This document shows, in pieces, positions 50,237-59,781 of a DNA stretch of 64,000 nt; positions within the stretch are counted from its first letter, which is position 1; each line of letters starts with the position of its first letter. Source of the stretch: Streptomyces humi (GTDB lineage Bacteria > Actinomycetota > Actinomycetes > Streptomycetales > Streptomycetaceae); NCBI RefSeq assembly GCF_001005085.2, contig NZ_LBMU02000029.1, positions 1 to 64,000 on the forward strand, given 5' to 3'. Below the pieces are notes generated by a model, which saw nothing but the letters and a program-made list of their open reading frames with translations, was not told the DNA's origin and did not search any database. The translations under genes were made by a program, and so were the position numbers.

Positions 50237-51033
50237 TCCCGCTCACCTCCGCCGAACTCGACGACCTCCCGGTGCGGTCGACCACCGTCGACGCGGGTCG
50301 CTTCATGGTCCTGTGGTACGCGGCGGGCTCGGTCGCCATCGACGGCGGCACCCAGGTCGACACCGGCGAGACCACCTTCATGTGCAAGGCGGTCGCGGGC
50401 ACCGTCACCGTGGACGGCTCCGACGGCGCCACGATCAACTCCGGCAACGGCGTCATCTTCCAGCTCATGGACACCGACCGCCCGAGCAGCGTCACCGTGT
50501 CCGGCCACCCCTGGTCGAGCGAGACGACCGGCACGTACACCGAGCCGACCGGTTCACCCACCAGGTCCTCCAGTTGGGTGACCACGTCCTCCCAGTCCAC
50601 CGACGCGAAGGGCACCTTCACCGACATCGCCCTCACCGGCGACTTCTACAACTCGGTGTGGGGCGGCGGCAACGCGAGTCTCCAGGGCCAGAACCTCAGC
50701 CTCTCCTTCACCCGCACCACCGTCGAGGGCGTCATCTCTGCGAGCACCGCCAAGCACGGCGTCTCCACCATCACGAAGGCCGAGTACCGCGAGATCAGCG
50801 AGGTCACCAACACCCCGAGCGCGGTGGTCAACAACGGCGTGCTGGTGACGCTGGGCGCCGGCGCCACCTGGACGGTGACCGCGACGTCGTACCTGAGCGC
50901 CCTGACCCTGGCGTCCACGGCCTCCGTGGAGGCCCCGAGCGGCAGGACGGTCACCCTCACGGTCGACGGCACGGCTACGACCATCACCCCGGGACGGAGC
51001 TACACGGGCGCCCTGACCCTGACGGTGTCGTAA
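50209..51033 (+). pseudogene. C-terminal fragment of a secreted beta-repeat protein
   Basis: The frame opens at 50209 and reads PLTSAELDDLPVRSTTVDAG, then beta-rich sequence (VAIDGGTQVDTGETTFMC, FYNSVWGGGNASLQGQ) ending WTVTATSYLSAL...SGRTVTLTVDGTATTITPG. It looks like the C-terminal part of an extracellular protein, but there is no signal peptide, no ribosome site, and a terminator lies at its beginning; the first usable start is GTG 50272. It is therefore probably a truncated remnant. Family not identified. Confidence 0.6.
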
Positions 51034-51052
51034 AAAGACAGACGGAAGAGAA

Positions 51053-51094
51053 CCGGCCCCCGGGGATGGATGCGAACCGAATCCCGGGGGCCGG
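51053..51094 (+). terminator. Terminator-like hairpin after the fragment
   Basis: CCGGCCCCCGGGGAT paired with ATCCCGGGGGCCGG (one bulge), 20 bp after the stop of the beta-repeat fragment. Confidence 0.7.
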
Positions 51095-51765
51095 AGCTTG
51101 TCCGGAGGGGCCTCGGGCCGGTCGTCGACGGCAGGGTCCTCACCGAACCCAGCGACGACGTCTTCGGTGCCGGGCGCCAGCACGCCGTCCCCCTGCTCGT
51201 CGGCACCAACGACGACGAGGGCTCGGTGTACGCCACGCTGGACGTCCTCAGACGACTGCCCGTCGCGCCCGGCGCGGACGACGTGTACCCGCTGCGGGAC
51301 GCCGGCGAAGCCCGCCTGACAGCACGGCGGTTCACCGGGGACAGCCGGTTCGGCTACCCGGTGTGGCACTGGGCGCGCACCCATGCGCCGGCCGCGCCCA
51401 CCTGGATGTACCGGTTCACTCGGACCCCGCCGCTGCCCCCCGGCCTCGCCGTCGCCCCGCCCCGCGACGGCCTCCCCGGCTACGGCGTCCACCACACCGC
51501 CGAACTGCCCTACGTGCTGGACACGTTGACGGCCCGCGCCTGGCCCTGGACGGAGGCCGACCGGGAGCTGGCCCGCACCATGGCCGACACCTGGGCCCGC
51601 TTCGTCACCGACCACGACCCGGGCGGCGGCGCGCTGCCCCCCTGGCCGGAGTTCACGGGCGAGAAGGTGATGGTGTTCGGTGCCGACGGCGTCGGGATCG
51701 GCACCGTCGAGCGGCTGGACGCCCTGCGCCTGCTGGACCGGTTGCCGCGCCCCCTGCCCGACTGA
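51070..51765 (+). pseudogene. Truncated type-B carboxylesterase (C-terminal half)
   Basis: About 220 residues homologous to the second half of carboxylesterases: GPVVDGRVL, PLLVGTNDDEGS with the catalytic acid, and GVHHTAELPYVLDTL with the catalytic His, then WARFVTDHDPGG near the end. The N-terminal half with the GESAG nucleophile is absent and the 5' boundary coincides with a terminator hairpin. It cannot be an active esterase of this family. Confidence 0.8.
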
Positions 51766-51782
51766 ACGGAAGGAACAACCCC

Positions 51783-52280
51783 GTGGCACGACTCCCCGAG
51801 ACCGAAGGCAGCGGCGAGATCGCCGACCGCGTCCGCGCCCGGCGCGGCGGCAGCCTGCGCCCGCTCGACCGGATGCTGCTGCACAGCCCGTCGGTCGCGG
51901 ACGGCTGGAACAGCCTGCTCGGCGCCGTGCGAGGGCGGATGTCGCTGCCCGCGCACCTCCGTGAGTTGGTCATCCTGCGGATCGCGGTCCTCAACCGGGC
52001 GCCGTACGAATGGCAGGCGCACGAGCCGGACGCCCGGCGGGCCGGGCTCGGCGACGTGGAGCTGGCCGAAGTCCGCAAGGAGAGACCCGAGTTCGACGGA
52101 CGCACGGCCCGGGTCGTGGCCTACGCCGACGCGATGACCCGCGAGGTCCGCGTCCCCGACGAGCTGTTCGACGCGCTGCGCGCGGACTTCGACGAGACGG
52201 AACTGGTGGAGCTGACGGCGACCGTCGCGGTCTACAACATGGTGTCCCGCTTCCTGGTCGCCCTGGAGGTCGGGCACTAG
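51783..52280 (+). CDS. Carboxymuconolactone decarboxylase-family protein
   Basis: 165 residues, AhpD-like helical fold: MSLPAHLRELVILRIAVLNRAPYEWQAHEPDARRAGL. The CxxC pair of peroxidase-type AhpD proteins is absent, so it belongs to the CMD-like decarboxylase or lactonase-type group. The GTG start has GGAAGGA upstream. It follows the esterase remnant by 17 bp; with the dioxygenase nearby, aromatic catabolism is a reasonable guess. Confidence 0.85.
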   Translation: MARLPETEGSGEIADRVRARRGGSLRPLDRMLLHSPSVADGWNSLLGAVRGRMSLPAHLRELVILRIAVLNRAPYEWQAHEPDARRAGLGDVELAEVRKERPEFDGRTARVVAYADAMTREVRVPDELFDALRADFDETELVELTATVAVYNMVSRFLVALEVGH

Positions 52281-52328
52281 CGGTGCCGGCGGCTCTCCCG
52301 GGCGGTGCGTCTCCCGGAAACCGATCCG

Positions 52329-52401
52329 CTGTCGACAGACGCGGACAACGCGCCACCTGGCCGGGATGATGAGCGGTGTCGAAGTGCGATAGTGTCGACA
52401 C
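52329..52401 (+). promoter_or_regulatory. Candidate GntR operators, sites 1 and 2
   Basis: CTGTCGACAG (52329-52338) and GTGTCGACAC (52392-52401) are perfect 10-bp palindromes sharing TGTCGACA, just upstream of the GntR gene. The same core recurs at 53428 and 53479, on the other side of the regulator gene. Confidence 0.7.
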
Positions 52402-52459
52402 CGTTGTGTCCGCTGTGTACCCGGAACCGGGCCCGGACACGGATCAGGGAGGTCGCCGG

Positions 52460-53200
52460 ATGGCCGATCAGGACACGCATGTCGTGCTGGCCCGTCTGCT
52501 GCGGCTGCGCGACCGGCGGGAGCCGCTGGTCGCGCAGATCGCCGAGTGGGTGGGCGCCGGGATCATCGAGGGCCGGCTGGCGGCCGGCCAGGACCTCAAC
52601 AGCGTCGACCTGTCACGGCGGTTCGACACCAGCCGCACCCCCGTGCGCGAGGCCCTGATGGTTCTCGAACAGGAGGGCCTGGTCGAGATGAAGGCCCGCC
52701 GCAGGCCCCGGGTCGCCGCGCCGTCCCTCCAGGACATCCGGGACATCTACCAGGTCCGCCGCCGGCTCCTGTCGATGCTCGCCGCCCTGCTGGTCGAACG
52801 GGCCACCGACGACGAGATCGCCGAACTGCGCGGCCGGGTCGAGAAGATGCGCGGACTCGCCGACGAGGGCGACGTGGACGCGTACTTCTGGGGGCACGTG
52901 CAGCTCCAGGAGCGGATGACCGAGATCGTCGGCAACGCCACCCTCAAGCAGATCCTCGACTCCCTGGCGCTGCGCACCCTTATGCTCCGCCACCTCAGCC
53001 TGACCCGCCCCGGCCGGCTCGCCTACAGCGTGGACGACCAGGAGCGGCTGATGCAGGCCTGCGAGGAGCGGGACGGCGAACTGGCGTCCGCGCTGATCGC
53101 GGGGGCGACGGTGCGGGCGCTGCGCTCGGTGGAGGAGCAGATCCAGGAGCAGGAGGCCGGCCGCAAGCCGTCACGCCGACGGCGCACCCCGCCGACGTGA
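52460..53200 (+). CDS. GntR-family regulator (FCD domain)
   Basis: 246 residues. Winged helix (LVAQIAEWVGAGIIEGRLAAGQ, recognition helix DTSRTPVREALMVLEQEGLV) and FCD domain (IYQVRRRLLSMLAALLVERA, VQLQERMTEIVGNATL). ATG 52460 follows GGGAGG. The TGTCGACA palindromes before and after the gene are likely its operators, so it would control itself and the SUMF1-type gene downstream. Confidence 0.92.
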   Translation: MADQDTHVVLARLLRLRDRREPLVAQIAEWVGAGIIEGRLAAGQDLNSVDLSRRFDTSRTPVREALMVLEQEGLVEMKARRRPRVAAPSLQDIRDIYQVRRRLLSMLAALLVERATDDEIAELRGRVEKMRGLADEGDVDAYFWGHVQLQERMTEIVGNATLKQILDSLALRTLMLRHLSLTRPGRLAYSVDDQERLMQACEERDGELASALIAGATVRALRSVEEQIQEQEAGRKPSRRRRTPPT

Positions 53201-53706
53201 CGACCCGCGGGTCCCGTACACCCGTGGCCCGCCGGCCGGGCGCGTGGGCCCGTTCGCCGCTCGCTTCGCCGGCACCCCGCCGTCCATCGGGAGGTTCCCG
53301 GGTGACCCACGCGGACCCGCCGGACGCCGGGTGGACCGAGGCGGAGTCGGCGAGGGAGGGCGTTGTCCGGGCCGGGGGTCGGTCATGGCGTGCTCCTCAT
53401 CGCGTGAAGCTCCTCGCTAAGTATCTAGTGTCGACAGTAAGGTGCGGTCAAGGGGTATCGGGTCATTCACAGCGCAAGGTGTCGACACTGTGCCCTTCTT
53501 CGGGCAGACCGCGGGCTCAACGGGAACGGCCGCGCAACCCGCGCCGAACCCGTGCTCGCGCGTCCAGAGAAGTCACAGGCCGGCAAGGGCCACGGCAAAG
53601 GCGCGCACTTTACGTTCCGTTGAACAGCCGGTCACGCGGTGCGCTGCCCCCCCTGAACGCCGCGTGGCCGGCCTCCCCAGCCATCGAGTCGACGGAGGGC
53701 CGCCCC
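53201..53706. promoter_or_regulatory. Non-coding spacer with GntR sites 3 and 4
   Basis: 506 bp. GTGTCGACAG (53428-53437) and GTGTCGACAC (53479-53488) lie in an AT-richer patch (CTAAGTATCTAG). On the minus strand ATG 53386, with GAGGAG upstream, starts a 71-codon ORF (MTDPRPGQRPPS) without recognisable domain; it may be the stump of a lost divergent target gene. Confidence 0.6.
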
Positions 53707-54740
53707 ATGACCGTCGTACCACCGCACCGACAGCCGCTCAGCAGAAGGAAGTTGCTCGGGATCGCCGGCGCGGGAGCCACCGTGTCGCTGATCGGCGCGG
53801 CTCCGGCCGCCGCGGCGGACCCGGTCACCGTCGCCGGACAGACCCTGGTGTCCGCCCCCGCGGACCCGGACTTCGTGTTCACGGCCGACCTGTCCGACAC
53901 CACCGGCGCCGGCGAGGCCGCGCCGATCGGGTCGCCTTACTGGCTGGGCGCCTACCAGGTCAGCAACGCCCAGTACGCGGCCTTCCTCGGCACGGACGCG
54001 GGCACCGGGCACACCGTGCCGTCCTACTGGGACGACGGGACGGTCCCGGCCGGCAAGGAACAACACCCGGTCCTGACGGTCGCGTTGGCGGACGCCGAGG
54101 GGTTCTGCGACTGGCTCACCGGACAGGCCGCCGGCTGGACCTTCCGGCTGCCGACCGAGGCCGAGTGGGAGAGCGCCGCCCGCGGCCCCGGCTCCTACGC
54201 CTACCCCTGGGGGCCCGCGGCCGGCACCACCTACACGGACTCCGTGCTCACCAGCAGGTACAACTACAACGCGGTCTGCGCCGCCCACTACCTGGCGGAC
54301 CACGGATCCACCGAAGCCACCTACGACGAGCCGGAGTCCACCCGGTACGGGGAGAGCGAGCCGATCTCCGAGATCCTCACCGTCTCCGCGACCGGCGGGG
54401 TGACCGGCTGGATCCACCACGACACCTGGACCGGGTTCGTCTACACCGACGTCTTCGACGCGCTGATGGCGACCGGCGGCCTCACCTCGCCGTGGGCGCG
54501 TACCCGGACGGCGTCAGCGGGTACGGCGCCCACGACATGGCGGGCAACTGCTTCGAATGGACCTCCAGCGTCGTCACCGCCACCAACGGCGAGGAGGCCG
54601 GCCAGGACGTCAACGCCGTACGCGGCGGCTCCTGGTACGCGACCCTCCGCAGCTGCACCACCCACTACCGCGGCGAGGGACGCGACGGCAGCGGCGGCTA
54701 TCCGACGGTGGGCCTCCGGGTCGCCGCCGACCGGAGCTGA
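53707..54740 (+). pseudogene. Tat-exported SUMF1/FGE-like protein, frameshifted
   Basis: ATG 53707 (GGAGGG upstream) begins a twin-arginine signal (SRRKLLGIAGAGATVSLIG). The SUMF1 domain follows: YWLGAYQVSNAQYAAFLG, FRLPTEAEWESAARGPGSY. Near 54490, at CTCGCCGTGGGCG, one base is missing and the domain resumes in another frame as GAYPDGVSGYGAHDMAGNCFEWTSS and RGGSWYATLRSCTTHYRGEG to a stop at 54740. The first copper-binding Cys of true formylglycine-generating enzymes is replaced; only the later Cys remains. Either a pseudogene or a sequencing error in a non-FGE SUMF1 protein. Confidence 0.85.
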
Positions 54741-54934
54741 GCGATGCGGTCCCCGTGAGCGGTCAAGTCCGTCGAGACGAGAGGCAGTACCGCGTGACCC
54801 GGCACATCGGCACGGACGGCCGGGCCGACATGTTCCGGGAGGGCCGCCGGTGACCGGAACCCCACGAACGGCTGCCGCCGGCACTTCCACTGCCGGCGGC
54901 AGCCTGCCCGAGAGGCCCGCGGGACGACCGTCCG

Positions 54935-55018
54935 CCCGTGACCTGACCGCACGTGACCTGACCGCCCGTGACCTGGCTGTTCGTGACCTGGCTGGCCGTG
55001 ACCTAGCTGTCCGTGACC
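54935..55018. repeat. 15-bp tandem repeat, about 5.6 copies
   Basis: Units CCCGTGACCTGACCG, CACGTGACCTGACCG, CCCGTGACCTGGCTG, TTCGTGACCTGGCTG, GCCGTGACCTAGCTG, then TCCGTGACC. The last units overlap the final codons and stop of the multicopper oxidase gene on the minus strand. Confidence 0.95.
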
Positions 55019-56616
55019 ATGAGGGACGCCATCATGCCCTCGTCCTCGTGCTGTAGGAGATGACAGTGCAGCATGTACATGTACGTGTCGTCGGAGAAGT
55101 CGGTGAACTCCATGGCGATCTTGATCGAGCCGCCGCCGACCACCTCGTAGGTGTCGTACCAGCCGAGTTCGACGCCGGTGGGATCCTCGCCGTTGATGGA
55201 CACCAGCTGGTACGGCACGTCGTGCAGATGGAACGAGTGCTCCAGCTGCGTGGAGTTGGTGATCGTCCAGATCTCCTTGGACCCGACGGTCGTGCTGATC
55301 ATGGCCATCGAGCTCATGCTGGTGCCCGCCGAACCGTTGATCAGCATCGTCGTGCCGGACTGGCCGAGGGTGATGGTCCGCGCGGTGAAGTCGCTGGTGT
55401 CGTACCGGTCGATGGTCCTGAGCGAGCTGGGCAGGTCGTCCGGGGTGTCCGAGCCGCTCGCGGTGACGGCGAGGAAGTCGTACGTGCCGCTGCCGCCGCG
55501 CACCCAGCCGGTGGTGACGACCGCCTGGAGGGTGACGTCGTCCGAGAGGTCCATGACCATCTCGGCGCGGGCCCCCGCCACCAGCCGGATCTCCGTCACG
55601 TCGGCCGCCGACGCCAGGTAGCCCTGGTCGGTGGCGATCTGGGTCATCGTGCCGCCGTCGCTGCGCTGGATGGTGATGATGTCCGACGGCGAGGCGTTCA
55701 GCAGCCGGAACCGGGTCCGGGTCTTGGTCGCGGTGAAGGTGAGGGTCGTGTCGTCGACGTTGGTGCCGTTGACCAGCAGCGGGAAGCTGAGGCCGCTGCT
55801 GAGGTAGCCGCTCAGGTCGTACTTGATGTCACCGGAGCTGTCCACGGCCAGGCACTGGAAGATCAGCGGGATGTCGTCCGTGCCGTAGGTGCTGGGCAGT
55901 GCGGAGCTGGTGTCGTCGTCGGCCTCGACGATGATCATGCCGGCCAGGCCGTGCACCGCCTGCTTCGCCGTGGTGCCCAGCGCGTGCGGGTGGTACCAGA
56001 GCGTCATGGCGTCGTCCTTGACCGTGAAGGTCGGCGACCAGGTGTCCCCGTCGGAGAAGGCGACCTGCGGGCCGCCGTCCATCTTGGCGGGGACGTGCGC
56101 GCCGTGGAAGTGGACGGTGGTGTCCTCGCCCAGGCTGTTGGTGATGTTGAGGACGTTGGTGTTGCCCTGGGTCCACTTCATGGTCGGGCCGAGGAACGAC
56201 TGGTTGTAGCCGGCGGTGGTGCTGGAGACCCCGCTGAGCACCTCGGCGGTGCCGGTCTTCGCCTCCAGGGTGAAGGTGGTGGTGCTGTCGGAGGTGGTGC
56301 CCTCCAGGAGGTCCGGGATCGACAGGGTGGCGGTGTTGGTCGCCGCCCCCGCCTTGTTGCCGTTCGCGTCGGTCAGCAGGGCGAAGGACGCGCCGCCCGC
56401 GGCGACGGCACCCAGACCGACGCCGGCCATGCCGCCGAGGAACTTCCGGCGGTGCACGCCCTTGCCGCGCTTGGCCGTCGCCGTCTTGGAGTGCTCGGCG
56501 TCCGTGACGCGCTCGGCCTTGGCGTGCTCCGAACCCTTGGCACGCCGTCGCCTGCCGCCGGTGACCTGCTCGTCGGTTCCGTCCGCCTCGAAGGCGGGAT
56601 CTGTGGTGTGGGTCAT
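55003..56616 (-). CDS. Tat-exported multicopper oxidase
   Basis: 537 residues, CueO/laccase-like three-domain form. Signal with twin arginines (VHRRKFLGGMAGVGLGAVAAG) after a long basic N-terminus. All copper motifs are present: TVHFHGAH, WYHPHALG, EHSFHLHD and MLHCHLLQHEDEGMM, so type-1 and trinuclear centres should be intact. It oxidises phenols, metals or copper(I) outside the cell. The C-terminal codons lie in a 15-bp tandem repeat, giving VTDS at the end. No copper chaperone is nearby. Confidence 0.95.
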   Translation of the reverse strand: MTHTTDPAFEADGTDEQVTGGRRRRAKGSEHAKAERVTDAEHSKTATAKRGKGVHRRKFLGGMAGVGLGAVAAGGASFALLTDANGNKAGAATNTATLSIPDLLEGTTSDSTTTFTLEAKTGTAEVLSGVSSTTAGYNQSFLGPTMKWTQGNTNVLNITNSLGEDTTVHFHGAHVPAKMDGGPQVAFSDGDTWSPTFTVKDDAMTLWYHPHALGTTAKQAVHGLAGMIIVEADDDTSSALPSTYGTDDIPLIFQCLAVDSSGDIKYDLSGYLSSGLSFPLLVNGTNVDDTTLTFTATKTRTRFRLLNASPSDIITIQRSDGGTMTQIATDQGYLASAADVTEIRLVAGARAEMVMDLSDDVTLQAVVTTGWVRGGSGTYDFLAVTASGSDTPDDLPSSLRTIDRYDTSDFTARTITLGQSGTTMLINGSAGTSMSSMAMISTTVGSKEIWTITNSTQLEHSFHLHDVPYQLVSINGEDPTGVELGWYDTYEVVGGGSIKIAMEFTDFSDDTYMYMLHCHLLQHEDEGMMASLMVTDS

Positions 56617-56839
56617 GGCCCCGGATGTTTGACCTGGGGACTGTGTGAGATCTGAGGCGAAGTTAGGAGCGAACCCGGGGGACTGTGAGGTGGCCGTGGG
56701 CGCTGGTAATGCTGAACTCCCTTGAAAAAAAGTCGAGTTGATCAGGCGCAGCTAGCGCCCCGGGTGCGGGACGCAACGGACACAGGCGGCGCGCAGTACG
56801 ACCACAGGATAACGATTGAGTCACAGGCGGAACCGGGCG
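56617..56839 (-). promoter_or_regulatory. Spacer upstream of the multicopper oxidase gene
   Basis: 223 bp. On the minus strand GGCGC-TAGCT-GCGCC (56744-56758) followed after about 14 bases by seven T can end the amidase transcript; the remaining 100 bp should hold the oxidase promoter. No gene seen. Confidence 0.45.
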
Positions 56840-57502
56840 TCAGGCCTGTCCGACCCGCCGCACGAGCCGCATGTAGCGATCCCAGTCCCAGTGCTCGCCC
56901 GGGTCGGTGTGGTCCGTCCCCGGGACCTCCACGTGCCCGATCACGTGCTCGCGGTCCAGGGCCATGCCGTACCGCCCGCATATCGCGGCCGTGAGCCGGG
57001 CCGAGGCCGCGTACATCGCGTCCGTGAAGTCCTGCGGACGGTCCACGAACCCCTCGTGCTCGATCCCGACGCTCCGCTCGTTGTACGACCGGTTGCCCGC
57101 GTGGAACGCCACGTCCAGCTCGCGGATCAGCTGGGTGATCCGCCCGTCCTTGCGCACGATGTAGTGCGCGGCCGCCCCGTGCGCCGGGTCCTGGAAGGCC
57201 TTCACCGCGCTCGCGTAACCGCCCTGGGTGACATGGATGACCACCCGGTCGACGCGATAGTCGTCAGGCCGGTCCGCGGTCCGGTAGTTCGCGGACGACG
57301 CGGCCACCCAGCGCGCACCCTTGAAGTCCACCGCGCCCGCCACCCGTGCCTTGCGCACCCCGGGCAGCCGCCAGTACAGCCGCGTCAGTTCGTCCCTGGT
57401 CAGCGCCGCCGTGCCGACGGCCGCCGCCGCTCCGCCCACCAGCAGCGCGCGCCGCCCGATCCGCCGGTCCCTGTCACCCGCCACTGTCCGATCCACCCCC
57501 AT
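56840..57502 (-). CDS. Tat-exported N-acetylmuramoyl-L-alanine amidase
   Basis: 220 residues. Signal [18 protein letters not shown]. Amidase_2 domain: zinc His in [47 protein letters not shown], and the second His/Glu region [23 protein letters not shown]. It cleaves the bond between muramic acid and the stem peptide. ATG 57502 is chosen with TGGGG upstream. It is divergent from mnmA with 82 bp between. Confidence 0.9.
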   Translation of the reverse strand: MGVDRTVAGDRDRRIGRRALLVGGAAAAVGTAALTRDELTRLYWRLPGVRKARVAGAVDFKGARWVAASSANYRTADRPDDYRVDRVVIHVTQGGYASAVKAFQDPAHGAAAHYIVRKDGRITQLIRELDVAFHAGNRSYNERSVGIEHEGFVDRPQDFTDAMYAASARLTAAICGRYGMALDREHVIGHVEVPGTDHTDPGEHWDWDRYMRLVRRVGQA

Positions 57503-57584
57503 GTGCGCCCCATGTGCACCCCGTGTGATCTCCAACGGATACTCGCGGGCCCCGGTTCCCGTGCCCCCGTACCCTGGAGGGGCT

Positions 57585-58715
57585 ATGACTGACACCCCGC
57601 AGCGCTCCCGTCCCCTCCGCGTCCTCGCCGCCATGTCGGGCGGCGTGGACTCCGCCGTCGCCGCCGCCCGCGCGGCGGAAGCCGGCCACGACGTCACCGG
57701 CGTCCACCTCGCGCTCTCCGCGAACCCGCAGTCCTTCCGCACGGGCGCCCGGGGCTGTTGCACCATCGAGGACTCCCGCGACGCCCGCCGTGCCGCCGAC
57801 GTCATCGGCATCCCGTTCTACGTCTGGGACCTCGCCGACCGCTTCCGCGAGGACGTCGTCGAGGACTTCGTCGCCGAGTACGAGGCCGGCCGCACCCCCA
57901 ACCCCTGCCTGCGCTGCAACGAGAAGATCAAGTTCGCCGCGCTCCTGGACAAGGCGCTGGCCCTCGGCTTCGACGCGGTGTGCACCGGCCACTACGCGCA
58001 GATCGTGACCGGCCCGGACGGCTCCCGCGAACTGCACCGCGCCTCCGACATGGCCAAGGACCAGTCGTACGTCCTCGGCGTCCTCGACGAGAAGCAGCTC
58101 GCGCACGCGCTCTTCCCGCTCGGTGACACGGTCACCACCAAGGACGAGATCCGCGCGGAGGCCGAGCGGCGGGGCCTCGCGGTCGCCAAGAAGCCCGACT
58201 CGCACGACATCTGCTTCATCGCCGACGGCGACACCCAGGGCTTCCTGGCACAGCGGCTCGGCAGGGCCGAGGGCGACATCGTCGACGAGTCCGGCGCGAA
58301 GATCGGCACCCACGAGGGCGCGTACGGCTTCACCATCGGCCAGCGCAAGGGCCTGCGGATCGGCACCCCGGCCGCCGACGGCAAGCCGCGCTACGTCCTC
58401 GACATCTCACCGGTGAACAACACGGTCACGGTCGGCCCGGCGGCCGCCCTCGACGTCACCGGGCTCACCGCGATCAAGCCCCGCTGGTGCGGCACCGCCC
58501 CCACCGCACCCGGCGTCTACACCGCGCAGCTCCGCGCCCACGGCGGCGAGACCGAGGTGAGCGCGGAACTGGTCGACGGCACCCTGCTGGTCACCTTCAC
58601 CGAACCGGTCCGCGGCGTCGCCCCCGGCCAGGCGATCGTCCTGTACGACGGCACCCGCGTGGTCGGCTCGGCGACGATCGCCACCACGGCTCGCCGGGAA
58701 GCTGCCACAGCCTGA
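57585..58715 (+). CDS. mnmA: tRNA-specific 2-thiouridylase
   Basis: 376 residues; thiolates U34 of Lys, Glu and Gln tRNAs using persulfide sulfur and ATP. PP-loop [13 protein letters not shown], first catalytic Cys in [14 protein letters not shown], second in [17 protein letters not shown] for tRNA binding, and the C-terminal beta-barrel. GGAGGGG precedes the ATG. Sulfur most likely comes from the cysteine desulfurase at 47933. Confidence 0.96.
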   Translation: MTDTPQRSRPLRVLAAMSGGVDSAVAAARAAEAGHDVTGVHLALSANPQSFRTGARGCCTIEDSRDARRAADVIGIPFYVWDLADRFREDVVEDFVAEYEAGRTPNPCLRCNEKIKFAALLDKALALGFDAVCTGHYAQIVTGPDGSRELHRASDMAKDQSYVLGVLDEKQLAHALFPLGDTVTTKDEIRAEAERRGLAVAKKPDSHDICFIADGDTQGFLAQRLGRAEGDIVDESGAKIGTHEGAYGFTIGQRKGLRIGTPAADGKPRYVLDISPVNNTVTVGPAAALDVTGLTAIKPRWCGTAPTAPGVYTAQLRAHGGETEVSAELVDGTLLVTFTEPVRGVAPGQAIVLYDGTRVVGSATIATTARREAATA

Positions 58716-58967
58716 TCATCGAGAACGCGCAGGAGCCGGTACCGGCCGACCGTCCGGGAACCGGCTGCTGCCCCGGGCCGTCGGGTAGGGGACGGTCCCG
58801 ATGAGGCGGTAGCCGGTCGAGTCCACCAGCGCGTCGCGGACGGTCGTGCTCTCACCCGTCGGGTTGTCCGGTCGAGCACGATCAGCGTGAAGTGGCGGTC
58901 GGCCACGACCGCCCCGAAGCCTGCCACGCCCCACAGCGCGGCCCGCGCGAGGCCGGGCAGGGGCGCG
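58716..58967 (-). pseudogene. Decayed coding remnant
   Basis: Minus-strand frames give ARAALWGVAGFGAVVADRHF and then, after a frame change near 58865, NPTGESTTVRDALVDSTGYR and LIGTVPYPTARG, which look like protein but have no start and are interrupted. It touches the end of the hydrolase gene upstream. Probably the eroded tail of a lost membrane-enzyme gene; weak evidence. Confidence 0.35.
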
Positions 58968-59744
58968 CTACGAGAAGAACTCCGCCAGCGTCGGCCCGAG
59001 CGCCTCCGGGTCCACCATGTGCGACTGGCCCTCCAGCGTCCGGTACGTCCCCCGGGGTGCCGCCTCGGCCACCGCCCGGGCCGCCTCGCGCATCCAGGCG
59101 GGACTCGCGCCGCCCCCGAGGGACAGCACGGGCACCGTGATCGAGGCCAGCCGGTCCTGGGGCACCAGGCCGTCGCCCAGCACGGCGTCGTCGTACGCGA
59201 GGCTGGGCGCGAGCGCCTCCATGCCGGGCCACATGGGGGACTGGCGGGCACCCTGGATCATCTCCTCGGCCAGGCCCGTCAGCCGCAGGAACAGCTCGAC
59301 CGCGTCCCCGCGCCGGCCGTGCTCCAGCGCCTCGGTGAGGCGGCCGGTGTACTCGGCCCGCTCCTTCGCGCCGCCCTCGTAGACGGCGTACGGCACCTCG
59401 TACACGGCCACGCGACGCAGCGGCAGCCCGCTCGCCGCCGCCTCGAGGGCCAGCGCGCCGCCCGACGAGTGGCCGTACAGCGACGCCTCGCCGCCCACCG
59501 CCTCGATCAGCGCGGCCAGGTCCTCGACCTCGCGGGCGACCTCGTACGGCTTGGTGTCACCGCTTGCGCCCCGGCCCCTGCGGTCGTAGGAGACGACGGT
59601 GAAGCGGTCGGCGAGGGGGACGGCGAACGGCGCCACCGTGGCCCCCGTCGACATCGCCCCGCTCACCAGGATCACCGCGGGGCCGTCACCGGTGCGTTCG
59701 TACGCGACGGGGGTCCCGTCGTGAGAAATGGTCTTCTTGTCCAT
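58968..59744 (-). CDS. Alpha/beta hydrolase
   Basis: 258 residues. Oxyanion region ILVSGAMSTG, YDRRGRGASG, nucleophile Ser in LYGHSSGGALAL, acid Asp near the strand LGGGASPAWM, and catalytic His in LEGQSHMVDPEAL. Cytosolic, with no signal. It belongs to the haloperoxidase/esterase-like group; substrate unknown. Possibly co-transcribed with the DUF427 gene 37 bp upstream. Confidence 0.9.
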   Translation of the reverse strand: MDKKTISHDGTPVAYERTGDGPAVILVSGAMSTGATVAPFAVPLADRFTVVSYDRRGRGASGDTKPYEVAREVEDLAALIEAVGGEASLYGHSSGGALALEAAASGLPLRRVAVYEVPYAVYEGGAKERAEYTGRLTEALEHGRRGDAVELFLRLTGLAEEMIQGARQSPMWPGMEALAPSLAYDDAVLGDGLVPQDRLASITVPVLSLGGGASPAWMREAARAVAEAAPRGTYRTLEGQSHMVDPEALGPTLAEFFS

Positions 59745-59781
59745 GCCTCAGCAGACTGCCCCAAGGCGCGGAACTAATCGC

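Noticed and set aside
54935..55056. Plus-strand RDLTA/RDLAV repeats resembling a pentapeptide-repeat protein
   Set aside because: They come from the 15-bp DNA repeat, follow the frameshifted SUMF1 gene in a wrong frame, and have no start or ribosome site.
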